In this document: positions 1 through 6,879 of the stretch, piece by piece
Numbering within the stretch: position 1 is the first letter of the stretch
Layout of the letters: each line of letters starts with the position of its first letter
DNA from: a virus
Length of the DNA: 24,103 bases
Reading direction: 5' to 3' (one strand)
Virus record (IMG/VR): IMGVR_UViG_3300009703_000101
Location: 1 to 24,103 of that record
Made by a program: the position numbers and the translations under genes
Notes under the pieces: model-generated
What the model was told of the DNA's origin: nothing
Seen by the model: only the letters and a program-made list of their open reading frames with translations
Database searches by the model: none

Positions 1-110
1 AAAGTAATAGCTGAAGAAAATTCTCCAGTTACTTTAGTTTCACTATTGCCAAACATCATCGCCGACAGAATTGCACAGAAAACCATTAGGTTTCTTGTAA
101 TCGTATTCAT
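1..110 (-). CDS. Exported small protein, N-terminal part only
   Basis: The gene runs off the low-coordinate edge of the window, so only the first 36 residues are visible. They begin MNTITRNLMVFCAILSAMMF, a short basic start followed by a hydrophobic stretch typical of a signal peptide, then a polar segment. The ATG at 108-110 is preceded on the minus strand by GGAG at a normal distance. No family can be named. It is the first of two signal-peptide proteins that flank the trypsin-like protease. Confidence 0.6.
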   Translation of the reverse strand, partial: MNTITRNLMVFCAILSAMMFGNSETKVTGEFSSAIT

Positions 111-273
111 ACTAATCTCCTATATTATTTTACGATTGTTGTTATTATAGTCCAATGCAATATGTGCATAGGATATAAATCTGTTTTGGTAGGTATGTAT
201 ATAACATTTATGTTTAAAATAAATTTCCATTTCGTATATAAATATAACCAATTTTTTCAAAATACATTTTTTT

Positions 274-1083
274 TTAGTCGTCATCTCCATCATCAGAATC
301 ACTATATAGACATTCTTCGAGAGTAAAGTTACTGTCATATATAAACTCAAAACCATTTTCTTCCAATAGTTTATACGCTCTATTTACAGGAATGAAATAT
401 CCCATATGCGTGATTGCATCCGCACTAAACCCACTTGGTTGTACTGAAATTCTTGACGGAATACCAATCCACTCATATAGTTTTCTACTAGCTGACCATC
501 TATAACACGCACCACCACTATTACCATAAATAGTCTGAGCTGAAGACATCCAATATTTATAATGGTCTATCTCATCATCCATATAAGTAAGCATACCTTC
601 AGATGCTATTGGTGGGTGACCGAGTGAAGCTCCTACAGCATATATAGAATCGAAAATATGTACATCATCTATTTCACTTAATGGAAACAGATTAGCTACA
701 TAATCAGAGGTCTGTTCTTTATCCCGTAATCTAAGTAATGCCCAATCTTGTCCACCTTCACATTCTGAGTAAGCTACAATATCAGCCTCTACTGCGAACG
801 AACCGATGCAATGAGAATAATTATTATATCTAAAATATTCAACCTGTACGGTGTCTAATATCTCAGTATCAATTTTTTTCTTCTTAATTGGGTTCCACTT
901 CTTAACTACTTTAATACAATTAGCAACTACATGGTGGTTAGTAATGACATAGGTATAAGCCTCACCATCGTGTTTCTTTGAATACACTACCGTACCACTA
1001 CCACCAGATTTATGTGTTCTGACTCTAACAGTCGGATAAAACATCTGTTGGTGTTTGTTTATTATTTGTTTAGATGCTGACAT
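274..1083 (-). CDS. Trypsin-like serine protease (269 aa)
   Basis: The protein has the three catalytic blocks of the chymotrypsin/trypsin fold in order: TNHHVV with His51, QDWALLRL with Asp113, and GNSGGA with Ser189 and the oxyanion-hole glycine. A GSGTVVYS strand precedes the histidine block, as in HtrA/DegP-type catalytic domains, but no PDZ domain follows. The C-terminus is a short, very acidic tail (SDSDDGDDD). I chose the ATG at 1083 because AGGAG lies 7 bases upstream; a longer in-frame ATG at 1119 overlaps the upstream gene and has no such site. There is no obvious signal peptide, so it probably acts in the cytoplasm or in the virion. It is unlike the T4 gp21 prohead protease family. 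The target is unknown. Confidence 0.85.
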   Translation of the reverse strand: MSASKQIINKHQQMFYPTVRVRTHKSGGSGTVVYSKKHDGEAYTYVITNHHVVANCIKVVKKWNPIKKKKIDTEILDTVQVEYFRYNNYSHCIGSFAVEADIVAYSECEGGQDWALLRLRDKEQTSDYVANLFPLSEIDDVHIFDSIYAVGASLGHPPIASEGMLTYMDDEIDHYKYWMSSAQTIYGNSGGACYRWSASRKLYEWIGIPSRISVQPSGFSADAITHMGYFIPVNRAYKLLEENGFEFIYDSNFTLEECLYSDSDDGDDD

Positions 1084-1093
1084 AGTATAACTC

Positions 1094-1447
1094 CTATTTT
1101 TGTTTTTCAATTGTACCATTATTTTTATTCATAGATTTTAGATAATCTTCCAAATCAATAAATTCTTTTTTCTCATCTGGTGGAAACCACGCTTCCCAAT
1201 ATCCCATTGGAAATCCGATAGTTACCCATTCACCACTATTTGAATCTCTTACAACCAGATAAATTGCTGAACCATCTGTTGAAGCATACCCACTTGACAT
1301 ATCTAATGTGATTAATTTACCATATGTTTCATCGTGGTTAATATCATTTGAATATTTGAACCAAGTGTTTATAGGTTCTTCACATTCACATTCAGTGCCA
1401 CTCATAAAACCAATTAAAATTATTATAATCATTGTTTTAAGTTTCAT
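1094..1447 (-). CDS. Secreted or membrane-anchored protein of unknown function (117 aa)
   Basis: The first 17 or so residues (MKLKTMIIIILIGFMSG) form a clear signal peptide. A Cys-Glu-Cys pair follows at once, which could carry disulfides or, less likely, a lipid, since no canonical lipobox is present. The mature part is rich in Trp and Gly and ends in a charged tail. AGGAGA precedes the ATG. It lies 10 bases upstream of the protease start and is probably co-transcribed with it. No family is recognised. Phage proteins of this form can act in the host envelope, but nothing in the sequence proves that. Confidence 0.7.
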   Translation of the reverse strand: MKLKTMIIIILIGFMSGTECECEEPINTWFKYSNDINHDETYGKLITLDMSSGYASTDGSAIYLVVRDSNSGEWVTIGFPMGYWEAWFPPDEKKEFIDLEDYLKSMNKNNGTIEKQK

Positions 1448-1533
1448 ATCAATTCTCCTATAATAATATATAGTTGAATATAATATTTAATAATCTTAAA
1501 AGTGTGCCGTATCACATGACATACTTTTTTTAG

Positions 1534-1607
1534 TAGCGAGTGTTGGACTCGAACCAACAATCTAAGCTTATGAAACTCAGTTAGTTACCAATTACTATCA
1601 ACTCGCA
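1534..1607 (-). tRNA. tRNA with CAU anticodon (Met-type)
   Basis: The minus strand folds as a 74-nt cloverleaf. Acceptor TGCGAGT pairs with ACTCGCT except at the terminal 1-72 pair, which is T opposite T. The D stem is TAGT/ACTA. The anticodon stem TGAGT/GCTTA, with two G-T pairs, closes a seven-base loop TTCATAA with anticodon CAT. The T arm GTTGG-TTCGAGT-CCAAC is perfect. The discriminator is A and CCA is not encoded. CAU could mean initiator Met, elongator Met, or Ile after lysidine modification. The unpaired 1-72 position recalls initiators, but the three G-C pairs of an initiator anticodon stem are missing. It lies four bases past the tmRNA 3' end and is probably processed from the same transcript. 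Confidence 0.85.
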
Positions 1608-1611
1608 TTAG

Positions 1612-1951
1612 TGGACCTGCCGGGAGTCGAACCCGGGTCTTGATACCTTTAACATAAAAGTCATTTACAAGTTTGTTTAGTTTCTTTCCCACTAACAAAG
1701 TCAACCCAACTGTTCTGATTTATAGTATCGTAGCTGTAATAACCAACACTGGTTTTGTTGTTTTCCTTCAAGGTCTTTTCCGATTTATGACATCACATTA
1801 TCCGTATCGGAGTATGGTGTGATGGCAGTTACTTATGCAGCAGCTGCGTATTGATAATCGTTGCCAATTACAATGTGTTAATTCATTAAGTGAATAAATC
1901 TACTTGCACCTCTATATCAAAAAACTACCAATCGAAACCAAAGTCAAGCCC
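1612..1951 (-). ncRNA. ssrA: Phage-encoded one-piece transfer-messenger RNA (tmRNA)
   Basis: tmRNA rescues stalled ribosomes and tags the unfinished protein for degradation. The 5' end GGGCTTG pairs with CAGGTCC near the 3' end and contains the G3-U70 pair that marks alanine charging. The T arm CCGGG-TTCGACT-CCCGG is perfect and the discriminator is A. Near the 5' end GGTTTCGATTGG matches the conserved GGATTCGACGG region, and GAGGTGCA is also recognisable. Mid-molecule lies a ten-codon tag reading frame. A following arm CATCACA/TGTGATG fits a pseudoknot stem, and GTTAGTGG before the 3' tRNA-like part matches bacterial tmRNAs. At 340 nt it is of normal length. CCA is not encoded. Being one-piece, it is unlike the split tmRNAs of alphaproteobacteria and most cyanobacteria. 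Confidence 0.93.
1833..1865 (-). other. tmRNA tag reading frame
   Basis: The frame reads GGC AAC GAT TAT CAA TAC and then four alanine codons and TAA. With the alanine carried by tmRNA itself, the predicted tag is A-GNDYQYAAAA. The G-N-D start and the tyrosine-plus-alanine end resemble bacterial tags such as ANDENYALAA, but the usual penultimate Leu-Ala-Ala is all alanine here. The resume codon GGC is inferred from alignment with known tmRNAs. Confidence 0.8.
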
Positions 1952-1966
1952 AATTGTTTTTATTAC

Positions 1967-2101
1967 TTAATAATCTTCCGATTCATCATCTATATCTTCT
2001 TGCTCTTGTTCTAAAATGTTTATAGCGTCTAATACGCTTTCCCAACTATTATCCATATAAGCTTGTTTTAATAAATCTATTGCTGTTGCTATGTTGTCCA
2101 T
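1967..2101 (-). CDS. Small acidic protein (44 aa), unknown
   Basis: This short gene reads MDNIATAIDLLKQAYMDNSW and then an acidic helical tail ending in EDIDDESEDY. A GGAG element lies nine bases upstream of the ATG at 2101. A second ATG at 2105 is in another frame and is too close to GGAG. The stop lies 15 bases before the tmRNA 5' end, so it may share a transcript with tmRNA and the tRNA. The function is unknown. Confidence 0.55.
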   Translation of the reverse strand: MDNIATAIDLLKQAYMDNSWESVLDAINILEQEQEDIDDESEDY

Positions 2102-2173
2102 TCATAATCTCCGTACGATATAATGTTAATAGTTATATATATAACACCAACAGAAATTTCTATGGTTTTTTTA

Positions 2174-2530
2174 TCAAGTCTTACCTACGATGTTAGCCTC
2201 GTCAAATATTCGTTGGAAATCTGTAATATCCTGTGTTTGATTTGAGAACTCTTGTGTAACCTTCATAATATTTTTAAATAACGTGTCTGCTTTTTTCTCA
2301 CGGTCTAAAATCAAAGTAGCTACCGTGGTTGGAATTTCATCAGGTCCTGCTATTTCGGCTTCTTCTAAAATAGCACTAATAGTTTCGTTATACACCATAC
2401 AACTATTTACATCACCTAACAATTTAAGCATAGTATGTTTTATGATATGCATTTCATTTACGAGGCGTCTAAAATTATCAACTATTTCACTAGCTGTTAA
2501 ATTTATTTCTTCGGTTGATGTATCGGACAT
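2174..2530 (-). CDS. Helical protein of unknown function (118 aa)
   Basis: The protein is predicted almost entirely alpha-helical and acidic, with no cysteine motif, membrane segment or signal. The start MSDTSTEEINL follows TAGGAGTT. I considered GrpE because of the nearby DnaK gene, but there is no long N-terminal coiled coil followed by a beta-rich domain, so that name is not supported. It lies between a 49-residue and a 44-residue protein on the same strand. Confidence 0.6.
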   Translation of the reverse strand: MSDTSTEEINLTASEIVDNFRRLVNEMHIIKHTMLKLLGDVNSCMVYNETISAILEEAEIAGPDEIPTTVATLILDREKKADTLFKNIMKVTQEFSNQTQDITDFQRIFDEANIVGKT

Positions 2531-2564
2531 AATAACTCCTAATTTACTTACTAATAAATAGTGT

Positions 2565-2714
2565 TTAATCAGTTAAAAGTTGTTTTTCTTTACGGTCACT
2601 ATCAGTATTCAATGCTGGGTGATTTAACACAGCTTCAATCTTCAAGCGTATCTCTATTAAATTATCATTAATAGTATCTAATGTTTCTAATATTTGTTTA
2701 TCTAAATCATCCAT
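2565..2714 (-). CDS. Small helical protein (49 aa), unknown
   Basis: The gene reads MDDLDKQILETLDTINDNLI and continues as an amphipathic helix with heptad-like hydrophobic spacing, then a polar tail. The ribosome site GAGGAA lies six bases before the ATG. It sits just past the dnaK gene and its trailing hairpin. A small coiled-coil protein is likely; the function is unknown. Confidence 0.6.
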   Translation of the reverse strand: MDDLDKQILETLDTINDNLIEIRLKIEAVLNHPALNTDSDRKEKQLLTD

Positions 2715-2741
2715 AATTATTTCCTCATATATTTATAAATA

Positions 2742-2774
2742 GTTATAAGGGAAGACCCAATCTCCCCCTATAAC
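2742..2774 (-). terminator. Long hairpin after dnaK
   Basis: On the minus strand GTTATAGGGGGAGA pairs with TCTTCCCTTATAAC around a TTGGG loop, giving 14 pairs with two G-U. It lies about 35 bases past the dnaK stop and before the next gene's ribosome site. No clean U run follows, so it may be a weak terminator, a processing site or an mRNA 3'-end stabiliser. Confidence 0.45.
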
Positions 2775-2810
2775 CTGTTGTCAATGTAACCTTTATTTGT
2801 CTAAGGGAGG

Positions 2811-4691
2811 TTAGACTTCTTCGTACTCACCATCATACACCTCATCAGTTTTATTACCCGAATCTGATGGTTCTGTTGGTGAATTATTTTGTGCTTCATA
2901 TATCTGTTTACCAAGTTCCATTATCATGGTATTTAATTCATTGAGCTTATCTTTAATATCTGGAATATCTGAATTTTTATTAGCTTCTTCAAGATTTGAA
3001 ATACAAGTTTCAACATTCTGTTTATCTGTGTCTGATAATTTATCTCCAAATTCACTTTCAAGTTGATTACGCGTCTGATATATTAACTGGTCAGCTGAGT
3101 TATGAACATTGACTTCCTCTACTCTCTGTATATCTTCCTGAGCATGTAACTCGGCGTCTGACTTCATTTTATCAATTTCGGATTGAGATAGTCCACCTGA
3201 AGCTTCAATCCTAATCGAATGTTCTTTTCCAGTAGCTTTGTCTTTAGCAGATACATTTAATATACCATTAGCATCGAGGTCAAAGGTTACTTCTACTTGT
3301 GGAACACCCTTGGGTGCTGGTGAAATACTATCTAAGTGAAATCTCCCCAATGACTTATTTCCATCAACTACTTTTCTATCACCTTGTAAAATATGAATTT
3401 CTACTGAAGGTTGATTGTCTTGAGCTGTTGAAAACACTTGCGATTTCTTAGTTGGTATTGTAGTATTAGCTTCAATGATTGGTGCCGTAACTCTACCCAG
3501 AGTTTCAATACCCAATGTTAGAGGTGTTACATCTAACAGTAACACATCATCAACATCACCACTCATTATACCACCTTGAATCGCAGCTCCCATAGAAACA
3601 ACTTCATCTGGATTTACATTCTTATTTGGTTCTTTACCAAATACCTGTTTAACTATTTCAGATACTTTAGGTATCCGAGTTGAACCACCTACAAGGATTA
3701 TTTCATCTATTTCATTTGCCTTTTTCTTGGCTGATGATAGTGCTGCTTTACATGGAGCTATTGTCCGTTGTAAAAGTTTATCTACTAATGTTTCAAACTT
3801 AGCACGAGTTACTGTTATATTCAGATGCTGTGGTCCTTCACTGGTAGCTGTGATAAATGGTAAATTGATAGTAGTCGTTTTAGCTGATGATAATTCACAC
3901 TTAGCTTGTTCTGCTGATTCTCTCAATCGTTGAAGAGCCATCGGGTCTTTACTTAAATCCACACCATTCGATTTTTTAAACTCTACCACTAACCAATCTA
4001 TTAAAGCTTTATCGACATCATCACCACCCAAATGAGTGTCTCCGTTTGTAGATAACACTTCAAACACACCGTCACCTAATTCTAATATTGATACATCGAA
4101 AGTACCACCACCAAAGTCATACACAGCTATAACTTGACTCTTATCTTTCTTGTCAAGTCCATATGCTAGAGCAGCTGCTGTTGGTTCATTTATAATCCTA
4201 CGGACATTAAGTCCAGCTATAGTTCCAGCATCTTTAGTAGCTTGTCGCTGTGAATCATTAAAATAGGCTGGAACTGTAATTATAGCTTCAGTTACTGATG
4301 TTCCTAAATAAGCTTCAGCGTCTTTCTTTAATTTACTTAATACATACGACCCAAACTCCTGTGGAGTATAACTTGTATCATCCAATACAATCTTTACCGA
4401 ATCCTTACCATCAGCTGTTACTTTAAATGGAACCTCTTTCAATTCATTTGATACTTCACTAAATTTCCTACCCATAAACCGCTTTGATGAATAAACAGTA
4501 TTATGTGGGTTAGTTACTGCTTGACGCTTAGCAGGGTCACCTACTAACCGGTCACCGTCTTTAGTGAACGCTACTACCGAAGGTGTTGTTCTACTACCCT
4601 CACTATTAGTAATGACAGTAGCGTCACCTCCTTCGATTACAGATACACACGAATTAGTCGTACCTAAATCTATTCCAATTATTTTTGACAT
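2811..4691 (-). CDS. dnaK: Molecular chaperone DnaK (Hsp70), full length, 626 aa
   Basis: DnaK is the ATP-driven chaperone that binds exposed hydrophobic segments. All signatures are present: [12 protein letters not shown] at the N-terminus, the phosphate-binding [13 protein letters not shown], the [12 protein letters not shown] block, the linker [11 protein letters not shown] near residue 385, the beta substrate-binding domain ([17 protein letters not shown]) and the helical lid. The C-terminus ends YDGEYEEV, matching the acidic EEV tail of bacterial DnaK that helps J-protein and client binding. Length is normal and no domain is broken, so it should be active. It starts one base after the Hsp20 stop, indicating one operon. 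A J-domain protein lies at 8.1-8.5 kb; no GrpE is visible. Complete Hsp70 genes are rare in phages. A host origin by transfer is likely, though base use matches the neighbours. Confidence 0.98.
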   Translation of the reverse strand: MSKIIGIDLGTTNSCVSVIEGGDATVITNSEGSRTTPSVVAFTKDGDRLVGDPAKRQAVTNPHNTVYSSKRFMGRKFSEVSNELKEVPFKVTADGKDSVKIVLDDTSYTPQEFGSYVLSKLKKDAEAYLGTSVTEAIITVPAYFNDSQRQATKDAGTIAGLNVRRIINEPTAAALAYGLDKKDKSQVIAVYDFGGGTFDVSILELGDGVFEVLSTNGDTHLGGDDVDKALIDWLVVEFKKSNGVDLSKDPMALQRLRESAEQAKCELSSAKTTTINLPFITATSEGPQHLNITVTRAKFETLVDKLLQRTIAPCKAALSSAKKKANEIDEIILVGGSTRIPKVSEIVKQVFGKEPNKNVNPDEVVSMGAAIQGGIMSGDVDDVLLLDVTPLTLGIETLGRVTAPIIEANTTIPTKKSQVFSTAQDNQPSVEIHILQGDRKVVDGNKSLGRFHLDSISPAPKGVPQVEVTFDLDANGILNVSAKDKATGKEHSIRIEASGGLSQSEIDKMKSDAELHAQEDIQRVEEVNVHNSADQLIYQTRNQLESEFGDKLSDTDKQNVETCISNLEEANKNSDIPDIKDKLNELNTMIMELGKQIYEAQNNSPTEPSDSGNKTDEVYDGEYEEV

Positions 4692-4692
4692 A

Positions 4693-5097
4693 TTATCTTA
4701 CCTTCACTTTAATTTGTTTCGGTAATACTGTTTCTTTGAATGGAACCATAATTGTTAATAACCCATCAACTACTGTAGCTTCTACATTTTCAGAATCCAG
4801 AGTATCAACCATATCAAATTTTTCTACAAAACCATCAGTATCACCTGAATTTGATTTGCCTGTAATTATGAGTGTATCACTTTCAATAGTCACCTCAATT
4901 AATGATTTACTATATCCGGGCACTTCCATTGTTAATGTAACTCCACTTTCATCTTCACTGGTTTTGAAAGTTTTCTGTTTATTGACTCTACGGTCATATA
5001 CTGGTAAATTTGATGATGTGAATATCGAATTTAAGTCATCAAAAAAATTATCCACTATATTATTATTATTATAATTTGTTAAATTGTTTGTAAACAT
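4693..5097 (-). CDS. Small heat-shock protein, Hsp20/alpha-crystallin family (134 aa)
   Basis: Hsp20 proteins hold unfolding proteins for refolding by DnaK. The alpha-crystallin domain covers about residues 40-130: it starts with [20 protein letters not shown], carries LIITGKS, and ends with the diagnostic DGLLTIMVP strand. The N-terminal arm is short and Asn/Phe-rich ([13 protein letters not shown]). No clear C-terminal IxI motif is visible; the end reads [14 protein letters not shown] precedes the ATG. Hsp20 genes are known in T4-like cyanophages; direct coupling to a full DnaK gene is less usual and suggests a hold-then-refold pair. Confidence 0.93.
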   Translation of the reverse strand: MFTNNLTNYNNNNIVDNFFDDLNSIFTSSNLPVYDRRVNKQKTFKTSEDESGVTLTMEVPGYSKSLIEVTIESDTLIITGKSNSGDTDGFVEKFDMVDTLDSENVEATVVDGLLTIMVPFKETVLPKQIKVKVR

Positions 5098-5122
5098 TTG
5101 TTTCTCCTATTATGTTGTTTGC

Positions 5123-5142
5123 TCCCGACACCAATGTCGGGA
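5123..5142 (-). promoter_or_regulatory. GC-rich inverted repeat upstream of hsp20-dnaK
   Basis: TCCCGACA and TGTCGGGA are perfect 8-bp inverted repeats around a four-base centre. They lie about 15 bases upstream of the Hsp20 ribosome site in the probable 5' leader. GC content is far above the surroundings. No U run follows, so it does not look like a terminator. It differs from the CIRCE element (TTAGCACTC). It could be a repressor operator or an RNA hairpin. Confidence 0.5.
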
Positions 5143-5225
5143 CCTAATTAAGTACTACACTACTATATAATCAAAAACCATACTAAACTATTTTTACATA
5201 AATTATGTCATAGTATGCAACACAA

Positions 5226-5244
5226 GTGTCAGTATATTTGACAC
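5226..5244 (-). other. Small hairpin in the def-hsp20 intergenic region
   Basis: GTGTCA and TGACAC are 6-bp inverted repeats separated by seven bases, 17 bases past the deformylase stop. Flanking CATAGT/ACTATG could add an outer stem. It may mark the 3' end of the deformylase transcript. The rest of the gap (5143-5225) is AT-rich and holds TTATATAGT as a possible -10 for the heat-shock operon, without a convincing -35. Confidence 0.3.
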
Positions 5245-5260
5245 TATGTCATTAAAATAA

Positions 5261-5845
5261 TTATGCAGGTATGTCATCGAGTACCCAACCATTATCTATC
5301 AAAGCTATAGCCTTTTTATATTTGACAATCTTTGTTTCAGAACCATTACTTATTGTAACCTTTTGGTTACGACCAATTTTATTTGATGTTATGTTAGGTG
5401 GTATGAACTTTCTATCAAGGATTGTCTTACCGTCCAAATGGTCTATTTCATGCTGTACACACATACATTCCAACAACCCAGCTGTATCATCTTCATGGTC
5501 AGCTTCGAATACCATATTACTTTCATAATTATCACACTTGACAACTATCCGGTCATAGCGTTTAGTATTAACTGGTTTCTTCCGTTTAATTGATAAACAT
5601 CCTTCTTTAAAATCTACTTCATTCCCACGCTCAATTATTTCAGGATTGATAAGATAAATTGGGTCTGTAACATTCACTACAGCTACTCGTTTGTTGATAC
5701 CTAATTGATTAGCAGAAATTCCTATACCAGTAGTACGCTGTGTCAGATATTGTAATAAAGTAGCTGCTATCATTTCACCTTCTTTAACACTCTTAACTGG
5801 CTCAGTAGGTATATTAAGTTGTTTTAAATTCGTCACTATATTCAT
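5261..5845 (-). CDS. def: Peptide deformylase (194 aa)
   Basis: Peptide deformylase removes the N-formyl group from new bacterial proteins. The three family motifs are present: GIGISANQ (residues 40-47; usual form GxGxAAxQ with Ser for the first Ala), EGCLS (81-85, metal ligand Cys83) and QHEIDHLDG (131-139, HExxH with His132, Glu133 and His136). It should be a working enzyme. A basic extension of about 50 residues follows the catalytic core (from about 145) and ends GWVLDDIPA; phage deformylases usually lack it. The ATG overlaps the stop of the upstream zinc-ribbon gene by one base (TAATG), so the two are coupled. Phage deformylases are known from marine T4-like phages. Here an IF-3 gene lies in the same cluster. 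Confidence 0.96.
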   Translation of the reverse strand: MNIVTNLKQLNIPTEPVKSVKEGEMIAATLLQYLTQRTTGIGISANQLGINKRVAVVNVTDPIYLINPEIIERGNEVDFKEGCLSIKRKKPVNTKRYDRIVVKCDNYESNMVFEADHEDDTAGLLECMCVQHEIDHLDGKTILDRKFIPPNITSNKIGRNQKVTISNGSETKIVKYKKAIALIDNGWVLDDIPA

Positions 5846-6285
5846 TATTTTTTAACCTTTCCGTTTACGAAATCTCGTTGTTTCTTTAGAGCTCGTTTAA
5901 GTTTCTGTTTTTCATTATATGCTTTAACTAATTTAGCATCTGTATTAGTTTTCTTTTTAGGTTTTCGTTTTTTACGAGGTTTAACCTTAGTCGGTGTCAA
6001 TGTACCTTTTAACTTAGGTTGTTCTACTCCCTTATGATATACAGTTCCATCTTTATCTACAAACTCATTCATAAAATGCCATCCAGATGGTCGACCTGTT
6101 GCTATACGGGTCATAGTCGATTTAGGCCATTCAGCTCTCCGAGCATTACAAGTACCACAAGTAACACAAGTAGTATCTTCGCTGACTGGTATATAATTGT
6201 TACACCGTTTACAGGTCATGTGTAAAATACCATCTTCGGTATAAGTGTTATATAATATTATTGGTTTTCGTTTTTTACGAACCAC
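5845..6285 (-). CDS. Zinc-ribbon protein with a lysine-rich tail (146 aa)
   Basis: Two knuckles, CKRC and CVTCGTC, about 14 residues apart, make a probable zinc ribbon at residues 25-46. The C-terminal third is extremely basic, with KPRKKRKPKKK and later Lys/Arg clusters, as expected of a nucleic-acid or ribosome-binding tail. The start is GTG at 6285, with AGGAG five bases upstream; an ATG two bases earlier is out of frame and too close. It has its own promoter (6328-6357) and is coupled to deformylase. Its role is unknown; the neighbourhood suggests translation or transcription. Confidence 0.8.
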   Translation of the reverse strand: MVRKKRKPIILYNTYTEDGILHMTCKRCNNYIPVSEDTTCVTCGTCNARRAEWPKSTMTRIATGRPSGWHFMNEFVDKDGTVYHKGVEQPKLKGTLTPTKVKPRKKRKPKKKTNTDAKLVKAYNEKQKLKRALKKQRDFVNGKVKK

Positions 6286-6327
6286 ATTCTCTCCTTATTT
6301 ATTAATTAGTAATTTTCAATACTATAT

Positions 6328-6357
6328 AATATACAACAGGTTTATGGTACGGAACAA
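6328..6357 (-). promoter_or_regulatory. Promoter of the shared phage family (TTGTTC-18-TATATT)
   Basis: The -35 TTGTTC (6352-6357) and -10 TATATT (6328-6333) are 18 bp apart. An A tract of nine or so bases lies just upstream of the -35 on the minus strand, like an UP element. It faces the zinc-ribbon gene and deformylase, 43 bases upstream of the first start. Confidence 0.7.
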
Positions 6358-6367
6358 GTCTTTTTTT

Positions 6368-6868
6368 TTATGAGGGTGTAAACATTGTAGTTATATATCT
6401 ACCATCGCGAGTTGGTTGTGTAGCTAGTACTACTAAATCATTAAGAGCTTCGGTGATAGTATCAATCATAGTAAAACCTTTTGTTTCATCATCACGCATT
6501 CGGTCATTTACTTTAATTGCTAATTTTACCTTATAGCCTTTATTTAAAAACTTACAACATTGGTTTAGTTTAGTTCCCATATCGTGTTCTGAGATTACAG
6601 TATTCATTCTAATCTCTTTCAGGTGAGTTTTACTTTTTGATTTATTTTTTTTAAGTTTTTTGTTATGGTCGAATTTGTATTTACCATAATCCATAATTTT
6701 ACATACAGGTGGATTAGCTTCTGGTGAAACTTCTACTAAATCATAACCTCTATTGTTTGCTTTTGAAATAGCTATGTTGGTAGGCAATACTCCTAATTGT
6801 TTTCCTACATCATCTATCACTCGTACTCGTGTGGATTTGATATAACTATTTATTTTTTTGGTTTCCAA
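6368..6868 (-). CDS. infC: Translation initiation factor IF-3 (166 aa)
   Basis: IF-3 binds the 30S subunit, keeps subunits apart and checks the start codon and initiator tRNA. The N-domain reads VRVIDDVGKQLGVLPTNIAI and YDLVEVSPEANPPVCKIMDY, with the family signature IMDYGKYKF. A lysine-rich linker follows, then the C-domain with HLKEIRMNTVISEHDM and a basic RMRDDETKGF region. Both domains are present, so it is close to bacterial length. The start is TTG, with AGGAG six bases upstream, and there is no in-frame ATG until the signature. Bacterial infC genes use rare starts (AUU in E. coli) to control their own level, and TTG may serve the same purpose. IF-3 in a phage is uncommon, reported mainly from very large phages. 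Confidence 0.95.
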   Translation of the reverse strand: METKKINSYIKSTRVRVIDDVGKQLGVLPTNIAISKANNRGYDLVEVSPEANPPVCKIMDYGKYKFDHNKKLKKNKSKSKTHLKEIRMNTVISEHDMGTKLNQCCKFLNKGYKVKLAIKVNDRMRDDETKGFTMIDTITEALNDLVVLATQPTRDGRYITTMFTPS

Positions 6869-6879
6869 CTTATCTCCTA

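Noticed and set aside
274-1083. Prohead protease that would cut the internal-protein leaders
   Set aside because: The protein has a trypsin-type triad, whereas T4-like prohead proteases form another family with another motif order.
2174-2530. GrpE to complete the DnaK set
   Set aside because: The protein is only 118 residues, without the long N-terminal coiled coil and beta C-domain of GrpE.
2730-2741. TATAAATA on both strands, the T4 late promoter box
   Set aside because: The same box occurs at 8100-8107, but not before the internal-protein genes where late promoters would be expected; in such AT-rich DNA chance copies are likely.
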